DNA of 64,000 nt from JAJCYL01 sp963664285 (GTDB lineage Bacteria; Bacteroidota; Bacteroidia; Cytophagales; Cyclobacteriaceae): positions 1-64,000 of the forward strand of contig CAXXNX010000056.1 of NCBI GenBank assembly GCA_963664285.2. Direction: 5' to 3'. Position numbers and translations under genes: made by a program. The notes beneath the pieces are model-generated. The model did not search any database. It saw only the letters and a program-made list of their open reading frames with translations, and was not told the origin of the DNA. Of this stretch, positions 45,273 through 56,910 are shown one piece after another (the stretch's first letter is position 1; every line of letters starts with the position of its first letter).

Positions 45273-46655
45273 GTCCCGACTAACCCCCGGTTGATTAGCA
45301 TAGCCGGGGAATCCTTAGTCTATCGGTGAGCTGATTTCTCGTCAGCTTTATCGTTACTTATGCCTACATTTTCTTTTCCAATCGCTCCAATAAACCTTAC
45401 AGTCTACCTTCACCGCAATTGGAATGCTCCCCTACCCAGTAGTAAACTACTGCCTAAGCTTCGGTGATATGCTTGATGCCCGATTATTATCGATGCTCTG
45501 TCGCTCGACCAGTGAGCTGTTACGCACTCTTTAAATGAATGGCTGCTTCCAAGCCAACATCCTGGCTGTCTCAGCAACTGAACCGCCTTAGTTCAACTTA
45601 GCATATACTTTGGGACCTTAGCTGTAGGTCTGGGTTCTTTCCCTCTCGGATTTGGACCTTAGCACCCAAACCCTCACTGCAGGGCTAATCTTATAGCATT
45701 CGGAGTTCGTCTGGAGTTGGTAGGATGTGACTCCCCCTAGTCCAATCGGTAGCTCTACCTCTATAAGAAAACACCCCACGCTGCTCCTAAAAGCATTTCG
45801 GGGAGTACGAGCTATTTCCTGGTTTGATTGGCCTTTCACCCCTACCCACACCTCATCCAAAGACTTTTCAACGTCTACTGGTTCGGGCCTCCAGTGCGTG
45901 TTATCGCACCTTCACCCTGGACATGGGTAGATCACCAGGTTTCGCGTCTACCTCCACTGACTATTCGCCCTATTCAGACTCGCTTTCGCTCCGGCTGCAG
46001 GCCTGAAGCCCTTAACCTTGCCAGAGAAGAGTAACTCGTAGGCTCATTATGCAAAAGGCACGCCGTCATAACGCACTAAGCGTCACTCCGACCGCTTGTA
46101 AGCGTATGGTTTCAGGTTCTGTTTCACCCCGTTATTCACGGTACTTTTCACCTTTCCCTCACGGTACTGGTTCACTATCGGTCTCTCAGTAGTATTTAGC
46201 CTTGCCGGATGGTGCCGGCTGGTTCAGACAGAGTTTCACCTGCTCCGCCCTACTCAGGATACTCCTACCTCCACAATCCTTACCTGTACGGGATTCTCAC
46301 CCTCTATGATTGACCTTCCCAGATCATTCCAGTTTAGATTATTTCAGATGTCGAAGTCCTACAACCCCACACTAGCCGTAACTGGTGTGGTTTGGGCTCT
46401 TCCGCGTTCGCTCGCCACTACTTACGGAATCACTATTGTTTTCTCTTCCTCCGGGTACTTAGATGTTTCAGTTCCCCGGGTTCGCCTTCCCGATTACTCG
46501 GAAATAGTATCTCTTCAAGATACTGGGTTGTCCCATTCGGATATCTGCGGATTACAGTTTACTTGCAACTCCCCGCAGCTTATCACGTCCTTCTTCGCCT
46601 CCGAGAGCCTAGGCATCCCCCATACGCCCTTATTTACTTCCTTACATTAATCCTA

Positions 46656-46952
46656 ATGTGCCTGTTAATTAATTTCTACTCTCTCACAACATGTCAATGA
46701 ACTCTTCGGTGTGGGTTTGTGTGTGAGTGTGGGTGTGAACGGCTCTTCACATTCCTCATACTCTCACTCCACACTTTCGCTAATTGGGTGTCTAGTTTAG
46801 GTGTCAGTGTCGGTGTGATTACACTCACTGCTCTTCTACCTCTAAATTCCCCTTTCAGTAAATATTTTTAGCAAACCTCTTGTTCGCTATATCTTTCCTT
46901 TTGTTTGAACTCTACTCCTGCTCTTCACACTCACACCCAAACCCAACCCCAG
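46656..46952. other. 16S-23S spacer part with GT/AC-rich repeats
   Basis: Between the 23S 5' end and tRNA-Ala lie runs such as GTGTGGGTTTGTGTGTGAGT (from 46709) and CACTCACACCCAAACCC-like stretches. They pair with a complementary GT-rich run right of tRNA-Ala (47027-47061). These may form the processing stems of pre-rRNA or be slippage-made low-complexity sequence. No gene seen. Confidence 0.6.
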
Positions 46953-47026
46953 TGGAGGATATCGGAGTCGAACCGATGACCCCCTGCGTGCAAGGCAGGT
47001 GCTCTGGCCAGCTGAGCTAATCCCCC
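46953..47026 (-). tRNA. tRNA-Ala (TGC)
   Basis: 74 nt, GGGGGATTAGCTCAGCTGG at the 5' side, anticodon loop TTGCACG with anticodon TGC, T-arm GGTTCGACTCC, A discriminator, CCA not encoded. Located in the rrn spacer as usual. Confidence 0.96.
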
Positions 47027-47191
47027 ATTGGGTGTGGGTGTCTGTGTGCGTGTGGGTGTGCTTTTTTAACCCACCTTCTTCATTGATCTTATCTCTTTCT
47101 ACTTCACACTCAATTCACACCCAAACTCAATCCCGGTCATCACTCACTCTTCACTCTCAAACTCTAACCCAGTCGCACTCAAACTCAATTG

Positions 47192-47265
47192 TGCGCTTGC
47201 CAAGACTTGAACTTGGGACCTCTACATTATCAGTGTAGCGCTCTAACCACCTGAGCTACAAGCGC
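47192..47265 (-). tRNA. tRNA-Ile (GAT)
   Basis: 74 nt, GCGCTTGTAGCTCAGGTGG at the 5' side, anticodon loop CTGATAA with anticodon GAT, T-arm AGTTCAAGTCT, acceptor CAAGCGC plus A discriminator. First tRNA of the rrn spacer. Confidence 0.96.
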
Positions 47266-47330
47266 TCTTTCAGTATCTCAATTCCAATCATTAAAATCAT
47301 GAACAGTAAACCATTAAAGACCGAACTTCT

Positions 47331-48860
<1,530 letters not shown>

Positions 48861-49081
48861 AATATAATCTTTAACGTCCTTGCCCTAATCCTAAAATCAG
48901 AGTGAGACTTCTATGTGTCTGATGCCCGGCCTTTAACTTGATAAGAAATTAAACTATCCTTTTCAAGCGGTTTACTGTCCAATCATTCAATGAACTCTTT
49001 CATCCCTTATCGCCGCCATCCTCTCGATAGCAACTGGAATTTAGTCAGGTAGATACTATCCATACCCCCAAAAATCGACCG

Positions 49082-49112
49082 CAATAGTATAGCGCCCGTT
49101 TCTACTAAACAA
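49082..49112 (-). promoter_or_regulatory. Candidate rRNA operon promoter
   Basis: The minus strand has TTG (49110-49112), a 20-bp spacer and TACTATTG (49082-49089), close to the Bacteroidota consensus TTG-N19..20-TAnnTTTG. It lies about 220 bp upstream of the 16S 5' end, leaving a leader at 48861-49081. No other feature is seen in 48861-49240. Confidence 0.6.
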
Positions 49113-49240
49113 CCATAGCGCTTAAAGTTTTTTAATATTTCTTTGGCAACGAAAACCTGGCTCTCGCATCAATAATATTTGGACCCATTGACCATATTTT
49201 TTCGTGAAAAAATTAATTTTGACATTCGCGATACTCCTAT

Positions 49241-50896
49241 ATGCTTAAAAGTCTCGAAATACTGAACTATGCTCTTATCGATCATCTTGAAATGGCGCCA
49301 TCTGCCTACCTCAATATGATCACTGGTGAGACGGGCGCTGGCAAATCTATCATGCTTGGAGCTGTGGGCCTACTGATGGGCAACAGGGCGGACACCAAAA
49401 TCCTTTTAAGTGAGAAAAAAAAATGCATTGTAGAAGGAATATTTGATATCGCAAACTACGGACAGCTCAAAAATATTTTTGAGCAGGAAGATATAGAGTA
49501 CGATCCTCTGTCCATTATACGCAGGGAAATCAGTCCAACAGGGAAATCAAGGGCTTTTGTTAATGATCAGCCAGTCACATTGGATATTTTGAAAAAAATC
49601 GGACCTAGATTGATCGACATCCATTCCCAACATGAGACACTACAGTTAGGCTCTAATCATTTTCAACTCTATTTGATAGATCTTTTTGCAGAAACACAAG
49701 ATCTCAAAAATAATTATGAGCAATCCTATGACCGGTTCGTCTCATTAAAGCAAGAATATGAAGAACTTCAATTAGGTGCCGCCAACCTTACTAAAGATCA
49801 CGATTATAATTCATTCCTGCTCAATGAGTTATTAGAGGTTCAATTGGAAACTACAAACCAGGAAGAGCTTGAAAAGGAGTTGAATACTTTGGAAAATGCT
49901 GAGGAAATCAAATCTCACTTGAATGAGGTCTTAAATGGCCTTGACAGATCTGACTTCAGTGTAATAAATATTTTCAACCAAACCCAAAGCCCTCTTAACA
50001 AACTATCAGAGATTTCTGAAGAATTCGAGAAACTAAAATACAGACTACAATCCTGCTACGTAGAATTAAAAGATATTATCAATGAACTTCAGGCAAAGGA
50101 GGATCTCATTGAACATAACCCTCAAAAAATCGAAGAATTACAAGGCAAACTAAGCCATATTTACAGGCTGCAACAGAAACATCAGGTTGATTCTGTTGAG
50201 GCTCTAACTAAAATAAAGGAAGACCTTGAATTAAAAGTTAATAAATCGTCGAATATCGATGAAGATTTGAACAGATATCGCTCTGATGTCGAAGAGGCTA
50301 ATAAGGATTTAAACGAAAAGGGAGAGAAACTCAGTCACGCACGGGTAGCCATATTCAAGGTCCTTGAAAAGCGTATCACCGAGCTATTGGCCGAAGTAGG
50401 TATCAAGGAAGCTTCAATCTCAATAAATATTGAAAGAAAAGCGCCGACCAAAACAGGCCTTGACCACATTGATATTTTATTCAGCGCCAGTAAAGGCATT
50501 CCTCCGCAGGAGATAAAACATGTGGCATCAGGAGGTGAGTTCTCGAGACTAATGTTCTGTTTGAAATACTTGCTAGCACATAAAACAAAGTTGCCTACTA
50601 TTATTTTTGACGAAATTGACATCGGTGTATCAGGAGAAATTGCAATAAAAATGGTGCGTATGATGAAAAAGATGGCTGACAATCACCAAATTATTTCTAT
50701 CAGTCATTTGCCTCAATTCGCTGCCCAGGGCGATGCTCATTATTACGTATACAAAGACAGTTCGGAAAAACGTGCCGTGAGCAAAATCAAAAAATTGGAA
50801 GGAGACGAACGTATTTTGGAGATAGCCAAAATGATCGGAGGAGACGAGCCCAGCAATACGGCTGTTGTAAATGCGAGAGAATTAATGAGTAACTAA
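49241..50896 (+). CDS. recN: DNA repair protein RecN
   Basis: 551 residues, SMC-like ATPase of double-strand break repair. The N-terminus has Walker A in TGETGAGKSIMLGAV, then INDQPVTLD and LIDIHSQHETLQL. The middle ~300 residues are coiled coil. The C-terminus has the signature VASGGEFSRLMFCLK and Walker B TIIFDEIDIGVSG. Its stop overlaps the stop of the convergent lipid synthase gene by 4 bp. The divergent rrn promoter lies just upstream. Confidence 0.96.
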   Translation: MLKSLEILNYALIDHLEMAPSAYLNMITGETGAGKSIMLGAVGLLMGNRADTKILLSEKKKCIVEGIFDIANYGQLKNIFEQEDIEYDPLSIIRREISPTGKSRAFVNDQPVTLDILKKIGPRLIDIHSQHETLQLGSNHFQLYLIDLFAETQDLKNNYEQSYDRFVSLKQEYEELQLGAANLTKDHDYNSFLLNELLEVQLETTNQEELEKELNTLENAEEIKSHLNEVLNGLDRSDFSVINIFNQTQSPLNKLSEISEEFEKLKYRLQSCYVELKDIINELQAKEDLIEHNPQKIEELQGKLSHIYRLQQKHQVDSVEALTKIKEDLELKVNKSSNIDEDLNRYRSDVEEANKDLNEKGEKLSHARVAIFKVLEKRITELLAEVGIKEASISINIERKAPTKTGLDHIDILFSASKGIPPQEIKHVASGGEFSRLMFCLKYLLAHKTKLPTIIFDEIDIGVSGEIAIKMVRMMKKMADNHQIISISHLPQFAAQGDAHYYVYKDSSEKRAVSKIKKLEGDERILEIAKMIGGDEPSNTAVVNARELMSN

Positions 50897-51831
50897 ATCG
50901 AGTTTGCCCACCTTTCAATCCAGTTTTTCAGCCTGGTCTTGAGCAGGATTTTCTCAAAGAAAAGAATGCCAACAACTGCTACAATAATTCCAAGAATTAC
51001 ATCGATTACGTAATGGTGATTAGTGTAAACAGCGGCAAACCAAATTCCGACCATAACTATCCCAAAAAAATAGTTAACCCAGCCCATTTTATTCTTTAAA
51101 CTATAGGCAAATGTGACCACCGGGTACGCACTATGCATCGATGGAATGGCCGCAAATACATTCGAAGCCCTGGTATACAAATATTCAAACCAAGTTACGC
51201 CGAAATATTCATCAAATCGCTTAAGCCCGGCGACTTCACCAGGTATGTCAAAATTCTCGGTATAACCATACATATCAACATACCACGGCGCTGCTGCAGG
51301 ATAGAGATAGTAAATAATCCAGCCGATAAAATTGACCACCAGAAAAGCCAGTGTGAATTGAAATAGAACGACCCTGTTGGTAAAAGTCAGATATGAAGCC
51401 AATAAAACTGGTACCGGTATCCAGCATAAATAAAACAATCCCGCAATTACATCTAAAAAAGGATGTGTATTTTGTTGAAAATATCCACTGGGTGTTAAAA
51501 TTTCATTTCCATATGAAATGCCAAAGAGTTCCTTTTCCAGAATAAACGGCTCGGAAATATGTACAGGATTATATTCATAGTTTGGAAATGCTTTATGCGA
51601 GTCATAAAGTAAAGTATAAATGACAAAGATTGATAAACCCAAAACATATCTACGACTTAAAGGATGAGCGTAGTAACCACTAAGAAGAATAAAATAAAAG
51701 GCGTAATGGTCCGGTCTCAGACCAATGGTCAGTGCGAACCAGGTGAAATATAATATTGACAATAAACAGGTAACTACTAACGACCGCTTGTCAAATCTCT
51801 GAAATGAATTCTGCTTAATATTTTCGATCAT
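50893..51831 (-). CDS. AUR1/PAP2-type inositol phosphosphingolipid synthase-like protein
   Basis: 312 residues with six or more transmembrane helices. The two catalytic blocks of the AUR1/sphingomyelin-synthase branch of PAP2 are present: AAIPSMHSAYPVV (C2) and YTNHHYVIDVILG (C3, with HHYxxD). Such enzymes move an inositol-phosphate or choline-phosphate headgroup onto ceramide at the membrane. Close to serine palmitoyltransferase and inositol-phosphate synthase genes, inositol-phosphoceramide synthesis is the best guess. Transcribed away from the GNAT gene. Confidence 0.72.
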   Translation of the reverse strand: MIENIKQNSFQRFDKRSLVVTCLLSILYFTWFALTIGLRPDHYAFYFILLSGYYAHPLSRRYVLGLSIFVIYTLLYDSHKAFPNYEYNPVHISEPFILEKELFGISYGNEILTPSGYFQQNTHPFLDVIAGLFYLCWIPVPVLLASYLTFTNRVVLFQFTLAFLVVNFIGWIIYYLYPAAAPWYVDMYGYTENFDIPGEVAGLKRFDEYFGVTWFEYLYTRASNVFAAIPSMHSAYPVVTFAYSLKNKMGWVNYFFGIVMVGIWFAAVYTNHHYVIDVILGIIVAVVGILFFEKILLKTRLKNWIERWANSI

Positions 51832-51969
51832 TGATTTTTAAAAGAGGCCGCAAAATATGATTCTACTTACGTTAACTAATAGCCTATTGTTAAAGAAAAA
51901 TGCAAAAAGGTGATTTAAGAAACCAATTCTTTTATAATTGCGTTCCTTATCCCCGAATGAATTTATAAA

Positions 51970-53088
51970 ATGGTAGAAATCAAGAAAGTCGATACTAAAA
52001 ATTATTTAAAGAAGTTTATCGACTTCCCCCATGATCTTTACGCAAATGACCCTAATTATGTCCCAGAACTCTTTCGCTCCCAAAAGGATCTTTTGAGCAA
52101 AAGAAATCCATTTTATAAACACTCGAAGGCGGATTTATTTCTTGGTTATAAAGACAACCAGATCGTAGGACGTATCGCCGCCATTAGAAATAATAACTAT
52201 ATAGACTATACCGGCAACGAAATTGGGTTTTTCGGATTTCTGGAATTCACTGATGATCAGGAGGTTTCTAAAGCACTACTTAGTCATGTATGTGATTGGG
52301 TAAAACAGGAAGGCCTTAAAGGTATCATGGGTCCTGAAAATTACTCTACCAATGAAACTTGTGGCACATTAATCTCCGGTTTTGATTCTCCTCCCATGAT
52401 CATGATGCCGTATAACCAATCATATTATCCCGAGCATTTAGAAAAGTATGGCTTTTCAAAAGCGATGGACCTATTCGCTTATCGGTTTACACCGGATGGG
52501 TTTACGGAAAGGCTGAAGAGAATGGCACTATTGATTGAAGAGCGACTAAAAAGACAAGGAATTACGATAAGAAAATTTGATTTAAAGAACTTTAAAGAAG
52601 AAATCTCCAAAATAAAAAGTGTTTACAACTCTGCCTGGGAAAAAAACTGGGGATTTGTTCCAATGACGGACGAAGAGTTTGCTCACTCAGCGAAAGATCT
52701 TAAGCAAATTGTGGACCCTGACTTGCTTTTAATTGCCGAACAAGACGGAAGACCAATTGGCTTTTCCCTCACCCTTCCTAATTTCAACGAAATTTTCATT
52801 AAGATTAAAAGGGGCCGCCTTCTTCCTTTCGGGATTTTCAAAATTCATTTTGGTAAAAAGAAAATCAAAGGAGCCCGGATCATCACCCTTGGTATAATTG
52901 ATAGGTATCGCAAGATGGGAATTGATGCTTATTTCTATTATAAAGTGTATAAAGAAGGCATCGGAAAGGGTATGAATGTCGGAGAATCTTCATGGATTTT
53001 GGAAAATAATGAAATGATGAACCGGGCTGTCATCAACGTCAACGGTGCACTTTATAAGAAGTACAGACTATATAAGCTCGATTTTTAG
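51970..53088 (+). CDS. GNAT-fold acyltransferase, possible ceramide synthase
   Basis: 372 residues. An N-terminal acetyltransferase-like half (FPHDLYANDPNYVPEL, LGYKDNQIVGRIAAIRNN, GFFGFLEFTDD) is followed by a second half with IGFSLTLPNFNEIF and LGIIDRYRKMGIDAYFYYKV. This long GNAT type is widespread in Bacteroidota. A GNAT-like enzyme acts as bacterial ceramide synthase in Caulobacter. Being directly upstream of serine palmitoyltransferase makes that role plausible here, but the N-acylation substrate is inferred from context only. Confidence 0.65.
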   Translation: MVEIKKVDTKNYLKKFIDFPHDLYANDPNYVPELFRSQKDLLSKRNPFYKHSKADLFLGYKDNQIVGRIAAIRNNNYIDYTGNEIGFFGFLEFTDDQEVSKALLSHVCDWVKQEGLKGIMGPENYSTNETCGTLISGFDSPPMIMMPYNQSYYPEHLEKYGFSKAMDLFAYRFTPDGFTERLKRMALLIEERLKRQGITIRKFDLKNFKEEISKIKSVYNSAWEKNWGFVPMTDEEFAHSAKDLKQIVDPDLLLIAEQDGRPIGFSLTLPNFNEIFIKIKRGRLLPFGIFKIHFGKKKIKGARIITLGIIDRYRKMGIDAYFYYKVYKEGIGKGMNVGESSWILENNEMMNRAVINVNGALYKKYRLYKLDF

Positions 53089-53275
53089 TCCCACTAACGG
53101 TTTCAATTTTTTAAATTATTGAATTTTTTGAGATATTTGCGGCTTGTTTGGAGCATTACCCGTATACGATGATTTAGGTATTAATAATCTGTTTCCATTA
53201 AGTGAAATTTTTCTGATATTCCTTTTAGGGGGGGGTACCTAAAAATTTTGCCTTTAACTAGAATAAGCGTTTCCA

Positions 53276-54505
53276 ATGAGTTTATTAAAAGCCAGAGCTT
53301 CCCAATACACCAGAGCTATTGAAACTCGCAAGGCCGGAATCTATCCTTTCTTCCGCGTAATCCAATCAGATCAAGACACCAAGGTCTGCATGAATGGAAA
53401 GGAAGTTTTAATGTTCGGATCAAACAGCTACTTAGGACTGACTATACATCCAAAAGTGAAAGAAGCTGCCAGAAAAGCGCTTGAGAAATATGGTACGGGC
53501 TGTGCAGGTTCACGGTTTTTAAATGGAACACTTGATCTTCATATTCAACTTGAAGAACAATTGGCTGACTTCTGCGGTAAGGAGGCGGCACTTGTTTTTA
53601 GTACTGGTTTTCAGACGAACCTTGGCGTGATAGCAACAATGACGGGCAGAAATGACGTCATTCTCATAGATGAACTTGATCATGCCTCAATTATTGATGG
53701 CAGTCGACTATCACTGTCAAGAGTGTTGAAATTCCGCCACAATAACATGGAATCACTCGAGAGGCAACTATCAAATATAGACCACGAATGTGTCAAACTG
53801 ATCGTTGTGGATGGCATCTTCAGTATGGAGGGTGATATCGTAAAACTTCCAAAGTTGGTAGAACTCTCAAAGAAATATGATACAAACATCGTTGTAGATG
53901 ACGCTCATGCTATTGGTGTTTTAGGAGATAAAGGAGCTGGCACGGCGGCTCATTTCGGACTTACAGATGACGTTGACTTTATTGTCGGAACATTTAGTAA
54001 GTCATTAGCTTCTTTGGGAGGTTTCGTGGCTGCTGACTGGGAAATGATTGAGTACCTCAAGCATCATGCAAGATCACTGATATTTAGCGCCAGTATTCCA
54101 CCTGCGTCTGCAGCAAGTGCATTAGCAGCTCTTGAGATAATGAAGAGCGAACCGGAGCGGCTTAAAAAGTTGTGGGAAAATGCTAACCATGCAATGGATG
54201 CCTTGAGAAGTATGGATTTCGATATCGGAGATGCTGAATCTCCAATTATTCCTGTTTATATCCGTGACGATTTGACTACTTTCAAAGTCACTCAATTTTT
54301 ACTTGATGAGGGTGTCTTTGTCAATCCCGTTATATCACCTGCGGTGAAAAGTGATTGCTCATTGATAAGGTTCTCATTAATGGCTACTCATACAACTGAA
54401 CAAATTGATTTTGCTATTGATAAAATTGATAAAGCAAGAAAATTGTTCGGTTTCCCTATTGAGCCGATTGAGATTCCCGTGAATGGGAATGGCCGTTTGA
54501 GCTAA
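53276..54505 (+). CDS. spt: Serine palmitoyltransferase
   Basis: 409 residues, alpha-oxoamine synthase family, PLP-dependent. Condenses serine with a fatty acyl thioester to 3-keto-sphinganine, the first step of sphingolipids. Marks are FGSNSYLGLTIHPKV, GTGCAGSRFLNGT, VDDAHAIGVLG with the PLP-contacting Asp-Ala-His, and the PLP lysine in VGTFSKSLASLGG. The SNSYLGL wording and the neighbouring lipid genes favour Spt over KBL or BioF. A run of eight G's lies 40 bp upstream (53228-53235). Confidence 0.85.
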   Translation: MSLLKARASQYTRAIETRKAGIYPFFRVIQSDQDTKVCMNGKEVLMFGSNSYLGLTIHPKVKEAARKALEKYGTGCAGSRFLNGTLDLHIQLEEQLADFCGKEAALVFSTGFQTNLGVIATMTGRNDVILIDELDHASIIDGSRLSLSRVLKFRHNNMESLERQLSNIDHECVKLIVVDGIFSMEGDIVKLPKLVELSKKYDTNIVVDDAHAIGVLGDKGAGTAAHFGLTDDVDFIVGTFSKSLASLGGFVAADWEMIEYLKHHARSLIFSASIPPASAASALAALEIMKSEPERLKKLWENANHAMDALRSMDFDIGDAESPIIPVYIRDDLTTFKVTQFLLDEGVFVNPVISPAVKSDCSLIRFSLMATHTTEQIDFAIDKIDKARKLFGFPIEPIEIPVNGNGRLS

Positions 54506-54564
54506 TACTCGAACTTCATTCAGTCATCAACTATTTAATTTCCATTGCGTAGGGATTTACGTTT

Positions 54565-55572
54565 ATGAAAAAGTTGTTAATCACCGGTGCAAGCGGTTTT
54601 ATTGGTGGTTTTACAGTAGAAAAAGCTTTGGAGAAAGGTTTCGATGTTTTTGCTGTTATCCGCAGGACAAGTAGTAAGAAATATCTGACTGATCCCCGTA
54701 TCAATTTTATCGAATTGAGTTTGGCTGATGCCGACGTATTGACTTCGGAACTTTCGTCATTGAAAAAAGAGCATGGGCAATTTGACTTTGTGATCCACAA
54801 TGCAGGTATTACAAAGGCCAACCTGAATTCAGAATATTACCTGGTTAATACTGAGATTACCAAAAGATTCATTGACAGCTTAATTAGCTCTAAATTTATT
54901 AGTAATAAGTTCATGTTCATCAGTAGCTTGGCAGCCGTAGGACCTGGTAGAGAAGACCCACATGAAACTATCAAAATTGATCAGAGTCCGAATCCTGTTA
55001 CATCGTATGGTAAGAGCAAATTAGAAGCAGAAAAATATCTACAGGCAACAAGTGATTTGCCATACATAATTCTAAGACCTACCGCTGTTTTTGGTCCAAG
55101 AGATACAGAATTTTTAACACTTTTTAGTTTGGTTAGTAAGCGATTGGAATTTTATATCGGCACAGATCGGCAAAGACTCTCATTTATATATGTTAAAGAC
55201 CTTGTAGATCTTTTATTCGGAGCCTTGGAGTCGGAGGAGACTAACAAAACTTATTATATCAGCGATGGCAAGAATTATTTTATCAAAGAATTTGTCGAAG
55301 CAATCAAAAGTTCAATGGCGAAAAAAACTCTGAAAGTTCTTGTCCCCGTGGTACTGGTATCAGCTATTGCTTTTATTCTCGAAAAGACTTTAAGGGTATT
55401 TGGGAAAGTTCCTGCCCTTAATTCTGAAAAAATGGCCGAGCTTACAAGTTCCAATTGGACTTGCGACATGACACCTTACTTCAAAGATATTTCAATAAAA
55501 CCCAAATATGACCTTCGGTCAGCGGTAAATGAAACCGTTAAATGGTACAAAAAAGAAAATTGGATTAAATAA
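54565..55572 (+). CDS. NAD(P)-dependent epimerase/reductase, extended SDR family
   Basis: 335 residues. Cofactor site ITGASGFIGGFTVEKAL at the N-terminus, catalytic Tyr/Lys in SYGKSKLEAEKYL and the preceding serine in MFISSLAAVG. A hydrophobic helix near residues 253-272 may anchor it to the membrane. Located directly after serine palmitoyltransferase. Bacterial ceramide reductase (CerR) belongs to this fold, so reduction of the 3-keto group is the suggested role; sugar epimerisation is the alternative. Confidence 0.75.
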   Translation: MKKLLITGASGFIGGFTVEKALEKGFDVFAVIRRTSSKKYLTDPRINFIELSLADADVLTSELSSLKKEHGQFDFVIHNAGITKANLNSEYYLVNTEITKRFIDSLISSKFISNKFMFISSLAAVGPGREDPHETIKIDQSPNPVTSYGKSKLEAEKYLQATSDLPYIILRPTAVFGPRDTEFLTLFSLVSKRLEFYIGTDRQRLSFIYVKDLVDLLFGALESEETNKTYYISDGKNYFIKEFVEAIKSSMAKKTLKVLVPVVLVSAIAFILEKTLRVFGKVPALNSEKMAELTSSNWTCDMTPYFKDISIKPKYDLRSAVNETVKWYKKENWIK

Positions 55573-55589
55573 TAAACTGAAAACAACAC

Positions 55590-56903
55590 ATGTCAAATAT
55601 GCAAATTGAAAATGCTAGTGGAAAGCTAGGAATATTAACTCCTGGAATGGGAGCGGTTGCCACGACTTTTATGGCTGGAGTTTTGGCCGTAAAAAAGGGC
55701 ATTGCTTCTCCTATCGGGTCGCTTTCTCAGATGGGCACTATTAGATTAGGTAAGCGTACTAAAAATAGAAACCCACTAGTCAAAGAATTTGTGCCCATTG
55801 CAGGATTGGATGACATCGTTTTCGGTGGCTGGGATATTTTCCCAGACAATGCCTATGAGGCAGCGATGCATGCCCAAGTGCTTGAGAAAGAATTATTGAA
55901 TCAAATCAAAGAAGACCTTGAACAAATCAAACCAATGAAGGCTGTATTTGACAAAAACTATGTCAAGAAATTGGATGGGACTCATGTGAAAGAGGGCACC
56001 GTCAAAATGGATTTGGCGGAAGCGGTAATGAAAGACATCGAAGATTTTAAGAATATTAATGGATGCGACCGTGTGGTTATGGTGTGGTGCGGATCAACCG
56101 AGATCTATATCCGGGAGTCTGAGGTTCATTCTACTATTGAAAAACTGGAAGAGGGTCTAAGAAATAACCATGAAGACATCGCCCCCAGTATGATCTATGC
56201 TTATGCGGCAATTAAAATGGGAGTTCCCTATGCTAATGGTGCACCTAACTTGTCATGCGATGTGCCAGCACTAGTAGAATTGTCAAAACAGACTGGCACT
56301 CCTATTGCAGGCAAGGATTTCAAGACTGGTCAGACCTTGATGAAGACCATTCTTGCACCGGGATTCAAAGCCCGAAGCCTTGGAATAAACGGTTGGTTTT
56401 CTACTAATATCCTGGGTAACAGAGACGGAGAAGTTTTGGATGATCCGGATAATTTTAAAACCAAAGAAGTTTCCAAGCTTGGAGTTTTGGAGCAGATACT
56501 TCAACCCGATAAGAATCCCGAATTATATAAAGATCTCTACCATAAAGTGAGAATCAATTACTACCCACCTCGAGGTGATAACAAGGAAGGATGGGATAAT
56601 ATCGATATCTTCGGCTGGCTTGGTTACAAAATGCAGATCAAAGTAGATTTCCTCTGTAAGGATTCCATTTTAGCTGCCCCTCTAGTTTTAGACCTGGCAT
56701 TATTCCTTGATCTAGCCAAGAGAGCGGGAATGAAAGGCATCCAGGAATGGCTATCATTTTATTTGAAATCACCCCAAACGTTACCCGGTCTGCCTCCACA
56801 ACATGACCTTTTCGTTCAATTAAAGAAACTAGAGAATACGTTGAGATACATGATGGGAGAAGAACTCATCACTGACCTGGGATTGGACTATTACGAGGAC
56901 TGA
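55590..56903 (+). CDS. Myo-inositol-1-phosphate synthase
   Basis: 437 residues. Makes inositol 1-phosphate from glucose 6-phosphate with NAD. Family marks are GILTPGMGAVATTFMAGV (NAD site), VFGGWDIFPDNAYEAA, APSMIYAYAAIKMGVPYANG, GKDFKTGQTLMKTILAPGF and SLGINGWFSTNILGN. It lies 17 bp after the epimerase stop, in the same operon, and supplies the headgroup for inositol lipids together with the PgpA-like phosphatase after it. Confidence 0.93.
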   Translation: MSNMQIENASGKLGILTPGMGAVATTFMAGVLAVKKGIASPIGSLSQMGTIRLGKRTKNRNPLVKEFVPIAGLDDIVFGGWDIFPDNAYEAAMHAQVLEKELLNQIKEDLEQIKPMKAVFDKNYVKKLDGTHVKEGTVKMDLAEAVMKDIEDFKNINGCDRVVMVWCGSTEIYIRESEVHSTIEKLEEGLRNNHEDIAPSMIYAYAAIKMGVPYANGAPNLSCDVPALVELSKQTGTPIAGKDFKTGQTLMKTILAPGFKARSLGINGWFSTNILGNRDGEVLDDPDNFKTKEVSKLGVLEQILQPDKNPELYKDLYHKVRINYYPPRGDNKEGWDNIDIFGWLGYKMQIKVDFLCKDSILAAPLVLDLALFLDLAKRAGMKGIQEWLSFYLKSPQTLPGLPPQHDLFVQLKKLENTLRYMMGEELITDLGLDYYED

Positions 56904-56910
56904 TACGCTA

